A stretch of DNA of 64,000 nt, from positions 1,490,001 to 1,554,000 of the forward strand of contig NZ_JAKKOD010000001.1 of the NCBI RefSeq assembly GCF_026226775.1, read 5' to 3'. A model generated the notes under the pieces. It did not search any database. It worked only from the letters and a program-made list of their open reading frames with translations, and was not told where the DNA came from. The position numbers were made by a program, and so were the translations under genes. This document shows positions 39,750 to 51,116 of this stretch, piece after piece (the stretch's first letter is position 1; each line of letters begins with the position of its first letter). Source of the stretch: Avibacterium sp. 21-586. Lineage in GTDB: Bacteria > Pseudomonadota > Gammaproteobacteria > Enterobacterales > Pasteurellaceae.

Positions 39750-39779
39750 TTGCTTGCAACTTAGTCAAACTAATACTAA
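39750..39779 (+). promoter_or_regulatory. Candidate dcw promoter (Pmra)
   Basis: TTGCTT (39750-39755) and TACTAA (39774-39779) with an 18-bp spacer, about 100 bp upstream of mraZ and just before the MraZ boxes. Confidence 0.5.
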
Positions 39780-39790
39780 ACTTACGAATA

Positions 39791-39820
39791 AGTGGTAAAA
39801 AGTGGTGTTTTGTGGTAAAA
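39791..39820 (+). promoter_or_regulatory. MraZ operator: three 10-bp direct repeats
   Basis: GTGGT recurs at 39792, 39802 and 39812 with exact 10-bp spacing. MraZ binds three or four TGGG/GTGG-type repeats spaced 10 bp apart in other bacteria. Here they lie just after the presumed start point, as expected for self-repression. Confidence 0.75.
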
Positions 39821-39876
39821 ATTGCAAAATTCTGTAAAAAATAACCGCACTTATTTTTAATAAGAGATCTCAAACA

Positions 39877-40335
39877 ATGTTTCGTGGTGCATCATCGGTA
39901 AATTTGGATTCAAAGGGACGGCTTGCCATTCCTACCCGTTACCGTGCCGAGATCCTAGAAAAAAATAACGGACAGATGGTTTGCACGGTGGATATTCGTC
40001 AGCCTTGCTTGCTACTTTATCCCTTAGATGAATGGGAAATCGTTGAGCAAAAATTATTAAGTTTGTCGAATTTTGATCCAGTGCAACGCAGTTTACAGCG
40101 TGTGATGCTCGGTTATGCCACGGAATGTGAGCTAGATAGCGTAGGGCGAATTTTAATCAGTGCGCCATTACGCCAGCACGCGAAACTAGAAAAAAGCACA
40201 ATGCTAGTAGGCCAATTAAATAAATTTGAAATTTGGAGCGATGTCGAATGGCAAGCTCAAATTCAACAAGATATGGCTCTCGGTGCAAGTGGTCAGCTTG
40301 CCCAATCTCCTGAATTAATCACGCTGTCTTTATAA
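39877..40335 (+). CDS. mraZ: Transcriptional regulator MraZ
   Basis: 152 residues with two AbrB-like half-domains ([23 protein letters not shown] and [17 protein letters not shown]). It binds repeats upstream of dcw operons and represses them. First gene of the cluster. The operator repeats are 57-86 bp upstream. Confidence 0.95.
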   Translation: MFRGASSVNLDSKGRLAIPTRYRAEILEKNNGQMVCTVDIRQPCLLLYPLDEWEIVEQKLLSLSNFDPVQRSLQRVMLGYATECELDSVGRILISAPLRQHAKLEKSTMLVGQLNKFEIWSDVEWQAQIQQDMALGASGQLAQSPELITLSL

Positions 40336-40371
40336 GAGAAGATAACTTCCACCAAGACAGCGGCACTAGCA

Positions 40372-40408
40372 GAGATAAGCGGTGTACTTTGGTACACCGT
40401 ATTATCTC
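40372..40408 (+). terminator. Strong hairpin between mraZ and rsmH
   Basis: GAGATAA-GC-GGTGTAC and GTACACC-GTA-TTATCTC pair around TTTG. The T-run after it is weak, so this may be an attenuator or RNA-processing site that lowers or sets dcw expression after mraZ rather than a full terminator. Confidence 0.6.
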
Positions 40409-40445
40409 ATTTTAACATTTAATTTTTATTATTTAATAACGACTT

Positions 40446-41411
40446 ATGAACGCGCAGAACCTTTTTTCTTCACCTGAACATTTCACCGTTTTATTAAATG
40501 AAGTGGTGGACGGTTTGGCGTTGAAAGAAAAAGGCATCTATATTGATGGTACTTTTGGGCGTGGCGGTCATTCCCGTCTGATTTTATCTCGCTTATCCCA
40601 AGATGGCAGATTAATCGCCATTGATCGCGATCCGCGTGCGATTGCGGCAGCTCAGCAAATTCAAGATCCCCGTTTTCAGATCGAACACAATAGTTTTTCA
40701 GCGATCCCTGAAATCTGCGAAAAATTAGGTTTAGTGGGTAAAATTGACGGTATTTTGCTCGATCTTGGCGTATCTTCCCCCCAATTAGATGAAGCTGATC
40801 GTGGGTTTAGTTTTATGAAAGACGGCCCGCTTGATATGCGAATGGATACTACGCAAGGTTTATCAGCGGCAGAATGGTTACAACAGGTTTCTGAGCAGGA
40901 TTTGGCTTGGGTGTTGAAAACTTTTGGCGAAGAGCGTTTTGCTAAGCGTATTGCACAAGCCATTGTGAATTATAATAAAAATGCACGCCAAAATGACACC
41001 TCACCACTTAATCGCACCTTGCAATTAGCTGACTTGATTGCGCAATCGGTTCCTTTTAAAGATAAACATAAACACCCAGCTACGCGTAGTTTTCAGGCAA
41101 TTCGTATTTTCATTAATGCTGAATTGGAAGAGCTAGAACGCGTCTTGCAAGGGGCTTTACAAGTATTAGCACCACAAGGACGTTTGTCGATCATCAGTTT
41201 CCATTCACTTGAAGATCGAATGGTAAAACATTTTATGCGTAAGCAAAGCAAGGGTGAAACGTTGCCTAGAGGCTTGCCATTACGCGAAGATCAAATTCAG
41301 CGTAGTCAAACCCTAAAAACCATTGGTAAGGCGATTATGCCAACAGAACAAGAAATTGCCCAAAATGCCCGTTCAAGAAGTGCAGTATTGCGCATTGCAG
41401 AGAGAGTATAA
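40446..41411 (+). CDS. rsmH: 16S rRNA (cytosine-1402-N4)-methyltransferase RsmH
   Basis: 321 residues, MraW family. SAM-binding [12 protein letters not shown], then [20 protein letters not shown] and [17 protein letters not shown]. It methylates the ribosome P site. The ribosome binding site is poor, so expression may depend on upstream translation. Separated from ftsL by 1 nt. Confidence 0.97.
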   Translation: MNAQNLFSSPEHFTVLLNEVVDGLALKEKGIYIDGTFGRGGHSRLILSRLSQDGRLIAIDRDPRAIAAAQQIQDPRFQIEHNSFSAIPEICEKLGLVGKIDGILLDLGVSSPQLDEADRGFSFMKDGPLDMRMDTTQGLSAAEWLQQVSEQDLAWVLKTFGEERFAKRIAQAIVNYNKNARQNDTSPLNRTLQLADLIAQSVPFKDKHKHPATRSFQAIRIFINAELEELERVLQGALQVLAPQGRLSIISFHSLEDRMVKHFMRKQSKGETLPRGLPLREDQIQRSQTLKTIGKAIMPTEQEIAQNARSRSAVLRIAERV

Positions 41412-41412
41412 C

Positions 41413-41733
41413 ATGATAGAGAATTCAGAGCGTTATCCACTAACTTCTATGTTAACTGAAGATTTATTAAGTTCTAATAAATTGGTCATTTGTCTTTTTG
41501 TTTTGATCCTTTGCAGTGCATTAGGAACGATTTGGATAACTCACAAGACGAGAGCATTAGTGATGCAAAAAGGGGAATTATTGTGGCAGCATCAAGCCTT
41601 AGAAAATGAGTATTTAAGTTTAAAGTTGGAAGAGGCAACTCAAAGTGATAATAACCGTATTGAGGCTATTGCAAAAACAAAGTTAAAAATGGATAGGATT
41701 AATCCAGAACAGGAAGTCCTGCTTGTTGAGTAG
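41413..41733 (+). CDS. ftsL: Cell division protein FtsL
   Basis: 106 residues. Bitopic membrane protein with a short cytoplasmic N-terminus, one helix at about residues 20-40 (LVICLFVLILCSALGTIWI) and a periplasmic coiled coil (residues about 45-90). It forms the FtsQLB complex. The start ATG 41413 is 1 nt after the rsmH stop. FtsL is poorly conserved; its identity rests mainly on size, topology and position between rsmH and ftsI. Confidence 0.9.
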   Translation: MIENSERYPLTSMLTEDLLSSNKLVICLFVLILCSALGTIWITHKTRALVMQKGELLWQHQALENEYLSLKLEEATQSDNNRIEAIAKTKLKMDRINPEQEVLLVE

Positions 41734-41745
41734 TGAGAGGGGAAG

Positions 41746-43545
41746 ATGAAAAAGAAAAGTCAAAATATAAGGCGTAATACCAAAACAAGCAGTTCAGTTA
41801 AACGTAATAAACCAAAAATTTCTTACAAAAATAGTTTTATTCGTTGGCGATTTTGGGTTGCGGCGGGAATTATGGTTACTTTATTATCTAGTCTTGCTGC
41901 AAGGGCGATTTATTTGCAGGGCGTGAATCCCGAGCCTTTGATGGTTGAGGCTGATAAGCGTTCCGTGCGTACGCAAGAGATCCTTTCGGTGAGAGGGGCT
42001 ATTTTAGATCGTAACGGTCAATTATTGTCTGTGAGTGTCCCGATGTATTCTGTCGTGGCCGATCCAAAATTTATTTTTAAAGAAAATTCATTGCAAGATA
42101 AAGAACGTTGGCAAGCACTAGCAAAAGCCCTAAAAGTATCTTATAAAGACTTAGTTAAACGTATTGAAAAATCTCCTTCATCAAGATTTATTTATTTATC
42201 TCGTCAGGTTTCACCAACGATTTCAGACTATGTCAAACAGTTAAAAATTAAAGGGGTGATTTTAAAAACAGAGGCTCGCCGTTTTTACCCTAGAGTGGAA
42301 GAAACTGCACACTTAATTGGTTATACCAATATTGATGGGGAAGGTATTGAAGGGATTGAAAAAAGTTTTAACTCGTTATTAGTCGGAAAATCAGGCTCTC
42401 GTACTTATCGTAAGGATAAACTTGGGCGCATGGTAGAAGATATCGAGGATGTGAAAAAGTATGATGCACACAACGTAACCTTGAGTATAGATGAAAAATT
42501 ACAATCAATGGTGTATCGAGAAATTAAGAAAGCAGTCGCCGCCAATAAAGCAGAATCGGGTACGGCTGTATTGGTAGATATCCGTACAGGCGAAGTGCTG
42601 GCAATGGTGAATGCACCTTCTTATAATCCAAATAACCGCATTGGCGTTAAAGCAGATTTAATGCGAAACCGTGCCATTACCGATACCTTTGAGCCTGGTT
42701 CAACAGTAAAACCTTTTGTAGTTTTAACCGCACTTCAAAATGGTGTAGTTGGTCGTAATGAGGTGATCAATACAGGGCCATTAGTGTTAAATGGACACGA
42801 AGTAAAAGACGTTGCACCAAGAGAGCGTCAAACCCTTGATGAAATTTTGGAAAATTCTAGTAACCGTGGGGTAAGCCGTTTAGCCTTGCGTATGCCACCA
42901 AGTGCGTTAATGGAAACTTATCAAAATGCAGGCTTAGGCAAACCCACAGATTTAGGTTTGATTGGTGAACAATCGGGTATTTTAAACGCGAATCGTAAAC
43001 GTTGGGCGGATATTGAACGTGCTAACGTGGCTTATGGCTATGGTCTGAATGCAACGCCATTACAAATTGCGCGTGCTTATGTAACCTTAGGAAGTTTTGG
43101 GATTTATCGTCCTCTTTCTATTACTAAAGTGGATCCACCCGTTATTGGACAGCGAGTATTTTCCGAGAAAATCACCCGTGAAGTAGTGAATATGATGGAA
43201 AAAGTCGCAATCAAAAATAAACGTGCAATGGTGGAAGGTTACCGAGTTGGGATTAAAACAGGGACAGCGAAAAAACTCGAAAAAGGTCGCTATGTGGACA
43301 AATATATTGCTTACACCGCAGGCATTGCCCCAGTGAGTGATCCTCGTTATGCACTGATTGTCTTGATCAATGAACCGAAAGCGGGGCAATATTATGGAGG
43401 GGCTGTTTCTGCGCCATTGTTCTCAAATATTATGGGTTATGCGTTACGAATGAATAACATTCCGCCTGATGCGGTGGAGCAACAAAAAGTCGCCAAACGC
43501 ACCGTTCGTTTAAACACTCAGAAAAAAGATGAAACAACGAACTGA
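41746..43545 (+). CDS. ftsI: Peptidoglycan D,D-transpeptidase FtsI (PBP3)
   Basis: 599 residues. Septal transpeptidase, inner membrane with one N-terminal helix (about 33-53). The catalytic Ser319 is in STVK, the SxN motif is Ser371-Ser-Asn373, and KTGT begins at Lys504. The non-catalytic pedestal domain covers residues about 60-260. Target of beta-lactams in this family. The Lys/Arg-rich cytoplasmic tail is at residues 1-32. SD GAGGGGAAG. Resistance-linked substitutions cannot be judged without a reference alignment. Confidence 0.96.
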   Translation: MKKKSQNIRRNTKTSSSVKRNKPKISYKNSFIRWRFWVAAGIMVTLLSSLAARAIYLQGVNPEPLMVEADKRSVRTQEILSVRGAILDRNGQLLSVSVPMYSVVADPKFIFKENSLQDKERWQALAKALKVSYKDLVKRIEKSPSSRFIYLSRQVSPTISDYVKQLKIKGVILKTEARRFYPRVEETAHLIGYTNIDGEGIEGIEKSFNSLLVGKSGSRTYRKDKLGRMVEDIEDVKKYDAHNVTLSIDEKLQSMVYREIKKAVAANKAESGTAVLVDIRTGEVLAMVNAPSYNPNNRIGVKADLMRNRAITDTFEPGSTVKPFVVLTALQNGVVGRNEVINTGPLVLNGHEVKDVAPRERQTLDEILENSSNRGVSRLALRMPPSALMETYQNAGLGKPTDLGLIGEQSGILNANRKRWADIERANVAYGYGLNATPLQIARAYVTLGSFGIYRPLSITKVDPPVIGQRVFSEKITREVVNMMEKVAIKNKRAMVEGYRVGIKTGTAKKLEKGRYVDKYIAYTAGIAPVSDPRYALIVLINEPKAGQYYGGAVSAPLFSNIMGYALRMNNIPPDAVEQQKVAKRTVRLNTQKKDETTN

Positions 43546-43565
43546 TTTTTGATGAAGGAAAAATA

Positions 43566-45041
43566 ATGAAAAAACTCACCGCACTTTTGGGGATCAACCA
43601 TTTGCCCCAAGAAGTTGAGCTGACCGAAATGACGTTAGACAGCCGCTCTGCAAAGACTGGCTGTCTTTTCGTTGCTATAAAAGGGCATCAAACGGACGGC
43701 AGAAACTACATTCCGCAAGCCATTGCTAATGGCACAAGTGCGGTGCTTTTTGAAGCAGATTTTGCACAACAACATTTAACCGTGAAAATGGAACAAGGCA
43801 TTCCCCTCATTGCCTATTATGAATTACCGCAACATTTATCTCGTCTTGCAGGGCAATTTTATAATCATCCTTCAGCCCATTTAACTCTCGTTGGTGTAAC
43901 AGGAACGAACGGCAAAACCACGGTGGCTCAGCTTGTGGCACAGTGGGCGAACTTGCTTGGACATAAAAGTGCGGTAATGGGAACCATTGGCAATGGCTTG
44001 CTTGGGCAAATTAAGGAAGCGACAAATACCACTGGTTCAGCTATTGAAATTCAATCTACGCTTGCGGAGTTTGCACAGGCTGGTGCAGATTTTGCTGCTA
44101 TTGAAGTGTCATCACACGGCTTGGTGCAACATCGCGTTGAAGCACTGCAATTTGCCGTTGCTATTTTTACCAATCTGAGCCGTGATCATCTTGATTATCA
44201 CTATACAATGGAAAATTATGCCGCCGCGAAATACCGTTTATTCAGCGAGTTAAATAGCACGCATAAGGTGATTAATGCTGATGATCCTGTGGGCGCACAA
44301 TGGTTACCGCAATTACCAAATGCCATTGCGGTGAGTTGTAAAGCTGATTATCAACCAAGCCATAAGCAATGGCTCAAAGCAGAGCAAATTCAATTCCATC
44401 ATCAAGGTGCAATTATTCATTTTGCATCTAGTTGGGGCAAGGGCGAATTACATAGCCCATTGATCGGTGCATTTAATGTCAGTAATTTATTGTTTGCCTT
44501 CGCCAGTCTGCTTGGCTTAGGTTATTCTTTAGATGAACTTTGCCAAAGTGCGGGGCAATTACAAGGTGTTTGTGGGCGAATGGAACGTTTAAATGCGGCA
44601 AATCAAGCCACGGCGATTGTGGATTATGCGCATACGCCAGATGCCTTAGAAAAAGCGTTGCAAGCGGCACGTTTGCATTGTAAAGGTGTGCTTTATTGCG
44701 TGTTTGGTTGCGGCGGTGATCGGGATACAGGAAAACGTCCGCAAATGGCACGCATTGCAGAGCAGTTTGCCGATTTCGTGATTGTTACGGATGACAACCC
44801 ACGCACGGAAGATGCAGAAAAAATTATGCAAGACATTCAAGCGGGATTTGTGGATTTCAGCAAGGTGCAGATGATTCATCAGCGTGATCAAGCGATTCAA
44901 CAAGCGCTCAAAATAGCGCAACCGCAAGATGTGGTGCTGATTGCCGGCAAAGGCCACGAAGATTACCAAATTATTGGCACAACGAAATTGCCGTTTTCCG
45001 ATCAAGCAACAGTAAAACAATATTTTAGTGAAACAAAATGA
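43566..45041 (+). CDS. murE: UDP-MurNAc-L-Ala-D-Glu:meso-DAP ligase MurE
   Basis: 491 residues. Adds meso-diaminopimelate to the peptidoglycan precursor. ATP-binding [13 protein letters not shown] and the [12 protein letters not shown] block of the meso-DAP-specific (DNPR) type are present. Its TGA overlaps the murF ATG by 4 nt. Three uptake signals in the 5' part. Confidence 0.96.
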   Translation: MKKLTALLGINHLPQEVELTEMTLDSRSAKTGCLFVAIKGHQTDGRNYIPQAIANGTSAVLFEADFAQQHLTVKMEQGIPLIAYYELPQHLSRLAGQFYNHPSAHLTLVGVTGTNGKTTVAQLVAQWANLLGHKSAVMGTIGNGLLGQIKEATNTTGSAIEIQSTLAEFAQAGADFAAIEVSSHGLVQHRVEALQFAVAIFTNLSRDHLDYHYTMENYAAAKYRLFSELNSTHKVINADDPVGAQWLPQLPNAIAVSCKADYQPSHKQWLKAEQIQFHHQGAIIHFASSWGKGELHSPLIGAFNVSNLLFAFASLLGLGYSLDELCQSAGQLQGVCGRMERLNAANQATAIVDYAHTPDALEKALQAARLHCKGVLYCVFGCGGDRDTGKRPQMARIAEQFADFVIVTDDNPRTEDAEKIMQDIQAGFVDFSKVQMIHQRDQAIQQALKIAQPQDVVLIAGKGHEDYQIIGTTKLPFSDQATVKQYFSETK

Positions 45042-46420
45042 TTAAACTAACCACCCAACAATTGGCTGATATTCTGAATGGCACGCTTTATGGCGATGGG
45101 CGTGTAGCGATTGAAAATATCAGCACGGATACCCGTCAAGCCAATCCGCAAGGGTTATTTTTTGCCTTAAAAGGCGAGCGTTTTGATGCTCATCAATATT
45201 TAGCGAATGCCGTGGAACAAGGCGCATTAGCGCTGATCGTGGATCATCAATGTGAAATAGATGTGCCACAAATTGTCGTGGCGGACACTCGCCTTGCGTT
45301 AGGGCAGCTAGGCAAATGGCTAAAAGGACAAATTAACCCTTTAACGGTAGCGATTACGGGATCATCAGGCAAAACCACGGTGAAAGAAATGACTGCCGCT
45401 ATTTTGCAACAAAGTGCGGGAGATTTTTCCCACGTTTTATTTACCAACGGTAATTTTAATAATGATATTGGCGTGCCATTAACCTTATTACGCCTTACCT
45501 CACAGCATAAATTTGCGGTGATTGAATTGGGTGCCAATCACCTAGGTGAAATCGCTTACACCACGGAATTAGTACGTCCTAACGTGGCGATGGTGAATAA
45601 TGTGGCCGCCGCACATTTGGAAGGCTTTGGTAGTCTTACAGGCGTGGCACAAGCCAAAGGGGAAATCTATCAAGGGCTTGCGCAACAAGGTATTGCCTTG
45701 ATTAATTTAGATTGCAATTATCTGGCGGATTGGCAAAAGAATATTGGCGATCACCAAGTGCGGTCGTTTTCTTTAACAAATTCACAAGCGGATTTTTATG
45801 CCACGGATATTCAGCTCAATGGGCAAGGATCGCAATTTACCTTACACAGCCCACAAGGCGAGATTGCCATCCAGTTGCCTTATTTAGGCGAGCATAACAT
45901 CAGCAATGCCTTGGCTGCAGCAGCCTTGTCAATGAATGTAGGGGCAAGCCTTTCTGATGTGCAACAAGGCTTAGCAAAAGGCTCAAAAGTGAAAGGGCGT
46001 TTATTCCCGATTCAGCCTTGTGAAAATTTATTGTTACTTGATGACACTTACAACGCCAATGTGGATTCATTGCAGTCGGCGATTAATGTGTTACAAAAAT
46101 ATTCCGCTTTTCGCATTTTAATAGTTGGCGATATGGCAGAATTAGGCGAAAATAGTCAGCTTTGCCATCAGCAAGTGGCGGACGCGGTGAAAGCAGCACA
46201 ATTAGATTTTGTGGCAAGTTTTGGTCAGGAAAGTGCGGTGATTTCAGCCCAAAGTGGTGGAACACATTTTACTGAACAGGCCGCCTTGGCGGATTTTGTT
46301 ACTCGCTTAATTAAAGAAAAATTAGTACAAAATCAATCCGTTGTGGTGTTAGCGAAAGGCTCTCGCCGAATGCAATTAGAAAATGTAATTGAATTATTAA
46401 AGGATAACTTCCAATGTTAG
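45038..46420 (+). CDS. murF: UDP-MurNAc-tripeptide D-Ala-D-Ala ligase MurF
   Basis: 460 residues. Adds D-Ala-D-Ala to complete the pentapeptide. [27 protein letters not shown] and [10 protein letters not shown] motifs are seen. Overlaps murE by 4 nt and mraY by 7 nt, so translation through this part of the cluster is likely coupled. Confidence 0.96.
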   Translation: MIKLTTQQLADILNGTLYGDGRVAIENISTDTRQANPQGLFFALKGERFDAHQYLANAVEQGALALIVDHQCEIDVPQIVVADTRLALGQLGKWLKGQINPLTVAITGSSGKTTVKEMTAAILQQSAGDFSHVLFTNGNFNNDIGVPLTLLRLTSQHKFAVIELGANHLGEIAYTTELVRPNVAMVNNVAAAHLEGFGSLTGVAQAKGEIYQGLAQQGIALINLDCNYLADWQKNIGDHQVRSFSLTNSQADFYATDIQLNGQGSQFTLHSPQGEIAIQLPYLGEHNISNALAAAALSMNVGASLSDVQQGLAKGSKVKGRLFPIQPCENLLLLDDTYNANVDSLQSAINVLQKYSAFRILIVGDMAELGENSQLCHQQVADAVKAAQLDFVASFGQESAVISAQSGGTHFTEQAALADFVTRLIKEKLVQNQSVVVLAKGSRRMQLENVIELLKDNFQC

Positions 46421-47496
46421 TTTGGCTCGCGGAATATCTCCAGCAATATCAAAGTGGCTTTAATGTCATCTCTTATATTACCGTGCGTGCGATCTTGGCA
46501 TTATTGAGCGCACTGTTAATTTCATTATGGATCGGCCCTAAGGTGATCCGCCGTTTACAAATTCTTAAATTTGGCCAAGAAGTGCGTAATGACGGGCCAG
46601 AAAGCCATTTAAGCAAAAAAGGTACGCCAACTATGGGCGGGATTATGATTTTATTCGCCATTACCGTTAGCACCTTGCTTTGGGCGAATTTAGCCAATCC
46701 TTATGTTTGGTTTAGCTTATTTGTGTTGCTCGGTTATGGCGCAGTGGGCTTTGTGGACGATTACCGCAAAATCACCCGCAAAAACACGGACGGCTTAATT
46801 GCACGTTGGAAATATTTTTGGCTATCTGCCATTGCACTTGTTGCGGTGTTTGGTATGTATGCGGTAGGGAAAGATACCGATGCCACACGCCTTGTCGTGC
46901 CATTCTTTAAAGAAGTGATGCCGCAGCTCGGCTTGTTCTATGTCGTGTTAGCCTATTTTGTGATTGTGGGGACAAGTAACGCCGTGAATTTAACCGATGG
47001 CTTAGACGGGCTTGCCATTATGCCAACCGTCTTTGTGGCAGGCGCATTTGCTTTGATTGCGTGGGCAACGGGTAACGTGGAATGGTCAAATTATTTGTAT
47101 ATTCCGCATATTAAATACACTTCTGAGCTAGTAGTGTTCTGTACCGCGATTGTCGGTGCGGGTTTAGGTTTCCTTTGGTTTAATACTTACCCGGCACAAG
47201 TGTTTATGGGGGATGTGGGATCGCTCGCACTGGGTGGCGCATTAGGTGTGGTGGCAGTGCTGGTTCGCCAAGAATTTTTATTGGTGATTATGGGTGGTGT
47301 TTTTGTGATGGAAACCCTGTCTGTGATTTTGCAAGTGGGTTCTTACAAATTGCGTAAACAGCGTATTTTCCGTATGGCGCCAATTCACCACCATTTTGAA
47401 TTAAAAGGTTGGCCTGAACCGCGCGTGATTATTCGCTTTTGGATTATTTCCTTAATGCTTGTATTACTTGGCTTGGTTACTTTGAAATTACGTTAA
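46414..47496 (+). CDS. mraY: Phospho-MurNAc-pentapeptide transferase MraY
   Basis: 360 residues with about ten membrane helices. It forms lipid I on undecaprenyl phosphate. The blocks [41 protein letters not shown] and [11 protein letters not shown] carry the conserved acidic and His residues of the family. Confidence 0.97.
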   Translation: MLVWLAEYLQQYQSGFNVISYITVRAILALLSALLISLWIGPKVIRRLQILKFGQEVRNDGPESHLSKKGTPTMGGIMILFAITVSTLLWANLANPYVWFSLFVLLGYGAVGFVDDYRKITRKNTDGLIARWKYFWLSAIALVAVFGMYAVGKDTDATRLVVPFFKEVMPQLGLFYVVLAYFVIVGTSNAVNLTDGLDGLAIMPTVFVAGAFALIAWATGNVEWSNYLYIPHIKYTSELVVFCTAIVGAGLGFLWFNTYPAQVFMGDVGSLALGGALGVVAVLVRQEFLLVIMGGVFVMETLSVILQVGSYKLRKQRIFRMAPIHHHFELKGWPEPRVIIRFWIISLMLVLLGLVTLKLR

Positions 47497-47514
47497 AAAG
47501 GTTAAGAGCAAACA

Positions 47515-48825
47515 ATGAATCAATATCAGGATAAAAATATCTGTGTGGTGGGCTTGGGCAAAACAGGGTTGTCTTGCGTGGACTATTTGCTTGCGCAACA
47601 AGCTAAGGTGCGCGTGATGGATACCCGCCAATCGCCAGCGGGCGTGGAACAATTACCGCCAAATGTGGAAGTGCATACAGGCGGCTTAAACCCACAATGG
47701 TTACTGGAAAGCGATATGATCGTCATAAGCCCAGGGCTTGCAGTAAAAACACCAGAAATTTACACCGCACTTCAAGCTGGCGTTGAAGTGGTGGGCGATA
47801 TTGAATTGTTCTGCCGTGCTGCTGATAAACCGATTATTGCTATTACAGGTTCAAACGGCAAAAGCACGGTAACCACCTTAGTGGCAGAAATGGCGAAAGC
47901 CGCAGGCTTAAAGGTGGGAATGGGCGGCAATATTGGCATTCCAGCCCTTTCTTTGCTGGAGCAACATCACGATATTTATGTGCTAGAACTGTCGAGCTTT
48001 CAACTGGAAACCACTTACAGCTTAAAAGCCATTGCCGCTACGGTATTAAATGTGAGCGAAGATCATATGAATCGCTATGTGGATTTAGAAGATTATCGCC
48101 AAGCCAAATTAAAAATTTATCATCATTGCCAAACCGCGGTGATTAATGCAGAAGATCCGTTAACCCAACAAGACGGCACAGAGCTAGCTAAGCAGCAAGT
48201 GAGCTTTGGCGAAACGAACGCAGATTATTGGCTAAAAAGCGAAAACGGTAAGCAATATTTAATGGCTCATGAAGAAATGATTTTACCTTGCGATGAAATG
48301 AAATTGACGGGTCGCCATAATTATATGAATGCACTGGCTGCCATTGCCCTTGCACAAAGTGCGGGGATAAATTTGCAAGGAATTTGTACCGCACTTCGTG
48401 AATTTACAGGGCTAGATCACCGTTTCCAATTAGCCCATTTTGCTCAAGGCGTACGTTGGATTAACGATTCCAAAGCCACCAATGTCGGCAGTACTGTGGC
48501 AGCACTCACCGGCTTACAGGTGGCAGGTAAACTTTATTTATTGCTTGGTGGTGATGGTAAAGGCGCTGATTTTTCTGAACTCGCCGCGTTGATTAATCAA
48601 CCGCATATTGAATGTTATTGCTTTGGGCAAGATGGCGAAAAATTAGCACAACTTTCGGAGCAAAGCTATTTGTTTGACACAATGGAACAAGCGATTGAAG
48701 CGTTTCGTCCGCAACTCAACGCAGGCGATATGGTATTGCTTTCTCCTGCTTGTGCGAGCCTTGATCAATTTTCTTCATTTGAAAAACGTGGTGAAGAATT
48801 TACCCGCTTAGCCAAATTAAGTTAG
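47515..48825 (+). CDS. murD: UDP-MurNAc-L-alanine D-glutamate ligase MurD
   Basis: 436 residues, cytoplasmic. N-terminal Rossmann loop VVGLGKTGLSC, ATP loop AITGSNGKSTVTTL, and GLDHRFQLAHFAQGVRWINDSKATN. Adds D-Glu to UDP-MurNAc-Ala. Lies 18 nt after mraY. Confidence 0.96.
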   Translation: MNQYQDKNICVVGLGKTGLSCVDYLLAQQAKVRVMDTRQSPAGVEQLPPNVEVHTGGLNPQWLLESDMIVISPGLAVKTPEIYTALQAGVEVVGDIELFCRAADKPIIAITGSNGKSTVTTLVAEMAKAAGLKVGMGGNIGIPALSLLEQHHDIYVLELSSFQLETTYSLKAIAATVLNVSEDHMNRYVDLEDYRQAKLKIYHHCQTAVINAEDPLTQQDGTELAKQQVSFGETNADYWLKSENGKQYLMAHEEMILPCDEMKLTGRHNYMNALAAIALAQSAGINLQGICTALREFTGLDHRFQLAHFAQGVRWINDSKATNVGSTVAALTGLQVAGKLYLLLGGDGKGADFSELAALINQPHIECYCFGQDGEKLAQLSEQSYLFDTMEQAIEAFRPQLNAGDMVLLSPACASLDQFSSFEKRGEEFTRLAKLS

Positions 48826-48835
48826 GAAAGGGATA

Positions 48836-50014
48836 ATGGAATTTATTGAAAAATTAAAAAGTTATACCCAGATTACGACCGATAATTTACTTTATGATCG
48901 TGCTTTATGGTGGTTATTTATTACCTTACTATCTGTAGGTTTAATCGCTGTATCTTCCGCGTCAATTCCTGTAGGGGATCGTTTATTTCAGGATTCTTTT
49001 CATTTTGCTAAACGTGATGCTTTTTATGTTTTTTTCTCTATTATTGCTTGTTATTGTGTGCTTAATATTCCAATGGCAGTTTGGGAAAATAAATATGGCT
49101 ATATTTTTGGATTAGCAATTTTTTTGCTTGTTTTGGTGTTGATCCCAGGTATTGGTGCAAAAATTAATGGCGCAAGACGCTGGATCCCGTTGATCTTTTT
49201 TAATTTTCAACCTGCAGAATTTGCCAAGTTAGCACTGATATGTTTCCTTTCAAGCTATTTTACACGTCGTTATGATGAAGTTCGTAGTCGAAAATTGAGT
49301 GCTTTTAAACCAATGCTTGTGATGGGGTTATTTGGTAGCTTATTGATTTCACAGCCTGATTTAGGTAGTACGATTGTGTTATTTGTGATTACCTTTGGTT
49401 TACTGTGGATAGTTGGCGCCAATTTCTGGCAGTTTTTTACTTTAGTTTGTGCTGGTATTGTTCTTTTACTTTGGCTGGCTTTTGCTTCAGCTTATCGTTT
49501 GAAACGAATGACAGGGTTTTGGGAGCCTTTTAAAGATCCTTATGGCACAGGCTTCCAATTATCTAATTCTCTCATGGCATTTGGAAGAGGGGAGATTACA
49601 GGAGAAGGCTTGGGAAATTCTATTCAAAAATTAGAATATTTACCAGAAGCCCATACGGACTTCGTTATGGCTGTCGTTGGCGAAGAATTCGGTTTGATTG
49701 GTATTCTCTTTGTCATTATTTTACTGAGCTTATTAGTTTTCCGCGCCTTAAAAATTGGTAAAGAGTCTTTATTATTAGAACAACGCTTTAAAGGCTTTTT
49801 TGCCTTTGGGATTGGCTTTTGGATTTGTTTTCAAGGTGTGGTTAATTTAGGAATGGCATTAGGTATTTTACCGACAAAAGGTTTGACTTTTCCATTGGTA
49901 AGTTATGGGGGATCGAGCTTAATAATTATGTCTGTGAGTATCGGCGTGTTACTTCGTATTGATCACGAAAACCGCTTAATGCGTAGCGGTCAAGCACGTT
50001 TGCGAGATAATTAA
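48836..50014 (+). CDS. ftsW: Septal peptidoglycan polymerase FtsW
   Basis: 392 residues, about ten membrane helices, SEDS family glycosyltransferase working with FtsI. Contains GARRWIPL, FQPAEFAKLALI, the conserved Asp in QPDLGSTIVL and YGGSSLIIMSVSIGVLLRIDHENR. More AT-rich than the surrounding mur genes. Lies 10 nt after murD. Confidence 0.96.
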   Translation: MEFIEKLKSYTQITTDNLLYDRALWWLFITLLSVGLIAVSSASIPVGDRLFQDSFHFAKRDAFYVFFSIIACYCVLNIPMAVWENKYGYIFGLAIFLLVLVLIPGIGAKINGARRWIPLIFFNFQPAEFAKLALICFLSSYFTRRYDEVRSRKLSAFKPMLVMGLFGSLLISQPDLGSTIVLFVITFGLLWIVGANFWQFFTLVCAGIVLLLWLAFASAYRLKRMTGFWEPFKDPYGTGFQLSNSLMAFGRGEITGEGLGNSIQKLEYLPEAHTDFVMAVVGEEFGLIGILFVIILLSLLVFRALKIGKESLLLEQRFKGFFAFGIGFWICFQGVVNLGMALGILPTKGLTFPLVSYGGSSLIIMSVSIGVLLRIDHENRLMRSGQARLRDN

Positions 50015-50025
50015 AAGGATAAATT

Positions 50026-51084
50026 GTGGTACAACAACAAAAACGTTTATTAGTGATGGCTGGTGGAACTGGAGGACATGTTTTCCCTGCAATTGCCGTT
50101 GCACAATATTTACAGCAACAAGGTTGGCAAATCTGCTGGCTGGGCACACAAGATCGTATGGAAGCACAATTAGTGCCAAAACACGGTATCTCGATTAAAT
50201 TTATTCAAATTTCGGGCTTGCGTGGTAAAGGGATAAAAGCCTTGCTTACCGCACCATTTAAAATTTTGCGAGCAATTTTTCAAGCGAAAAAAATTATTCA
50301 AGAATATCAGCCTAACGCCGTCCTTGGTATGGGTGGTTATGTTTCAGGGCCGGGTGGCGTGGCGGCAAAATTATGTGGTGTGCCAATCGTGTTGCACGAA
50401 CAAAATGCTGTAGCAGGCCTAACTAATTCTTGGTTAGCCAAAATCGCAACGCGCGTGTTGCAAGCGTTTCCTAACACGTTTCCAAATACGGAGGTAGTGG
50501 GCAACCCTGTGCGTCAATCCTTGTTTGAAATGCCAAGCCCTGTACAGCGTTTCACTGAGCGTTCGGGCAAATTAAGAGTGCTTGTGGTTGGTGGCAGCCA
50601 GGGCGCGCGCGTGTTAAATTTGACTTTGCCGAAAGTGGTAGACGCATTAGGGGATAAATTGACGGTTCGCCATCAAGTTGGGGCAAATATGTCAGAAAAA
50701 ATCACCGCACTTTATCCGCAAGGCGCTGATGTACAAGTAACGGATTTTATTGATGATATGGCAGAAGCCTATGGCTGGGCGGATATTGTAATTTGTCGTT
50801 CTGGCGCATTAACGGTGTGCGAACTTGCTGCCGTAGGGACGCCAGCGATTTTCGTGCCCTTCCAACATAAAGACAGACAGCAATATTTAAATGCGAAATA
50901 TTTAGCGGACGTGGGAGCGGCTCAAATTATCGAACAAAAAGATCTCACGCCAGAAGCACTGATTAAGATGTTGAATCAATTTGATCGCAGCCAATTATTA
51001 ACAATGGCAGAGAAAGCCAAGGCAATGGCAACGCCACAATCGGCTCAACAAGTGGCTGAAGTGATTATGGCAGTCGCTCAATAA
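50026..51084 (+). CDS. murG: Lipid II synthase MurG
   Basis: 352 residues, peripheral membrane GT28 enzyme. Adds GlcNAc to lipid [13 protein letters not shown] and [15 protein letters not shown] are the G-loops, and [23 protein letters not shown] is the C-terminal binding block. Start is GTG 50026, with AAAGGAT 7 nt upstream. Confidence 0.96.
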   Translation: MVQQQKRLLVMAGGTGGHVFPAIAVAQYLQQQGWQICWLGTQDRMEAQLVPKHGISIKFIQISGLRGKGIKALLTAPFKILRAIFQAKKIIQEYQPNAVLGMGGYVSGPGGVAAKLCGVPIVLHEQNAVAGLTNSWLAKIATRVLQAFPNTFPNTEVVGNPVRQSLFEMPSPVQRFTERSGKLRVLVVGGSQGARVLNLTLPKVVDALGDKLTVRHQVGANMSEKITALYPQGADVQVTDFIDDMAEAYGWADIVICRSGALTVCELAAVGTPAIFVPFQHKDRQQYLNAKYLADVGAAQIIEQKDLTPEALIKMLNQFDRSQLLTMAEKAKAMATPQSAQQVAEVIMAVAQ

Positions 51085-51116
51085 ATATTAGAAGAACAAT
51101 TTAAAAGGCGGAAAAA

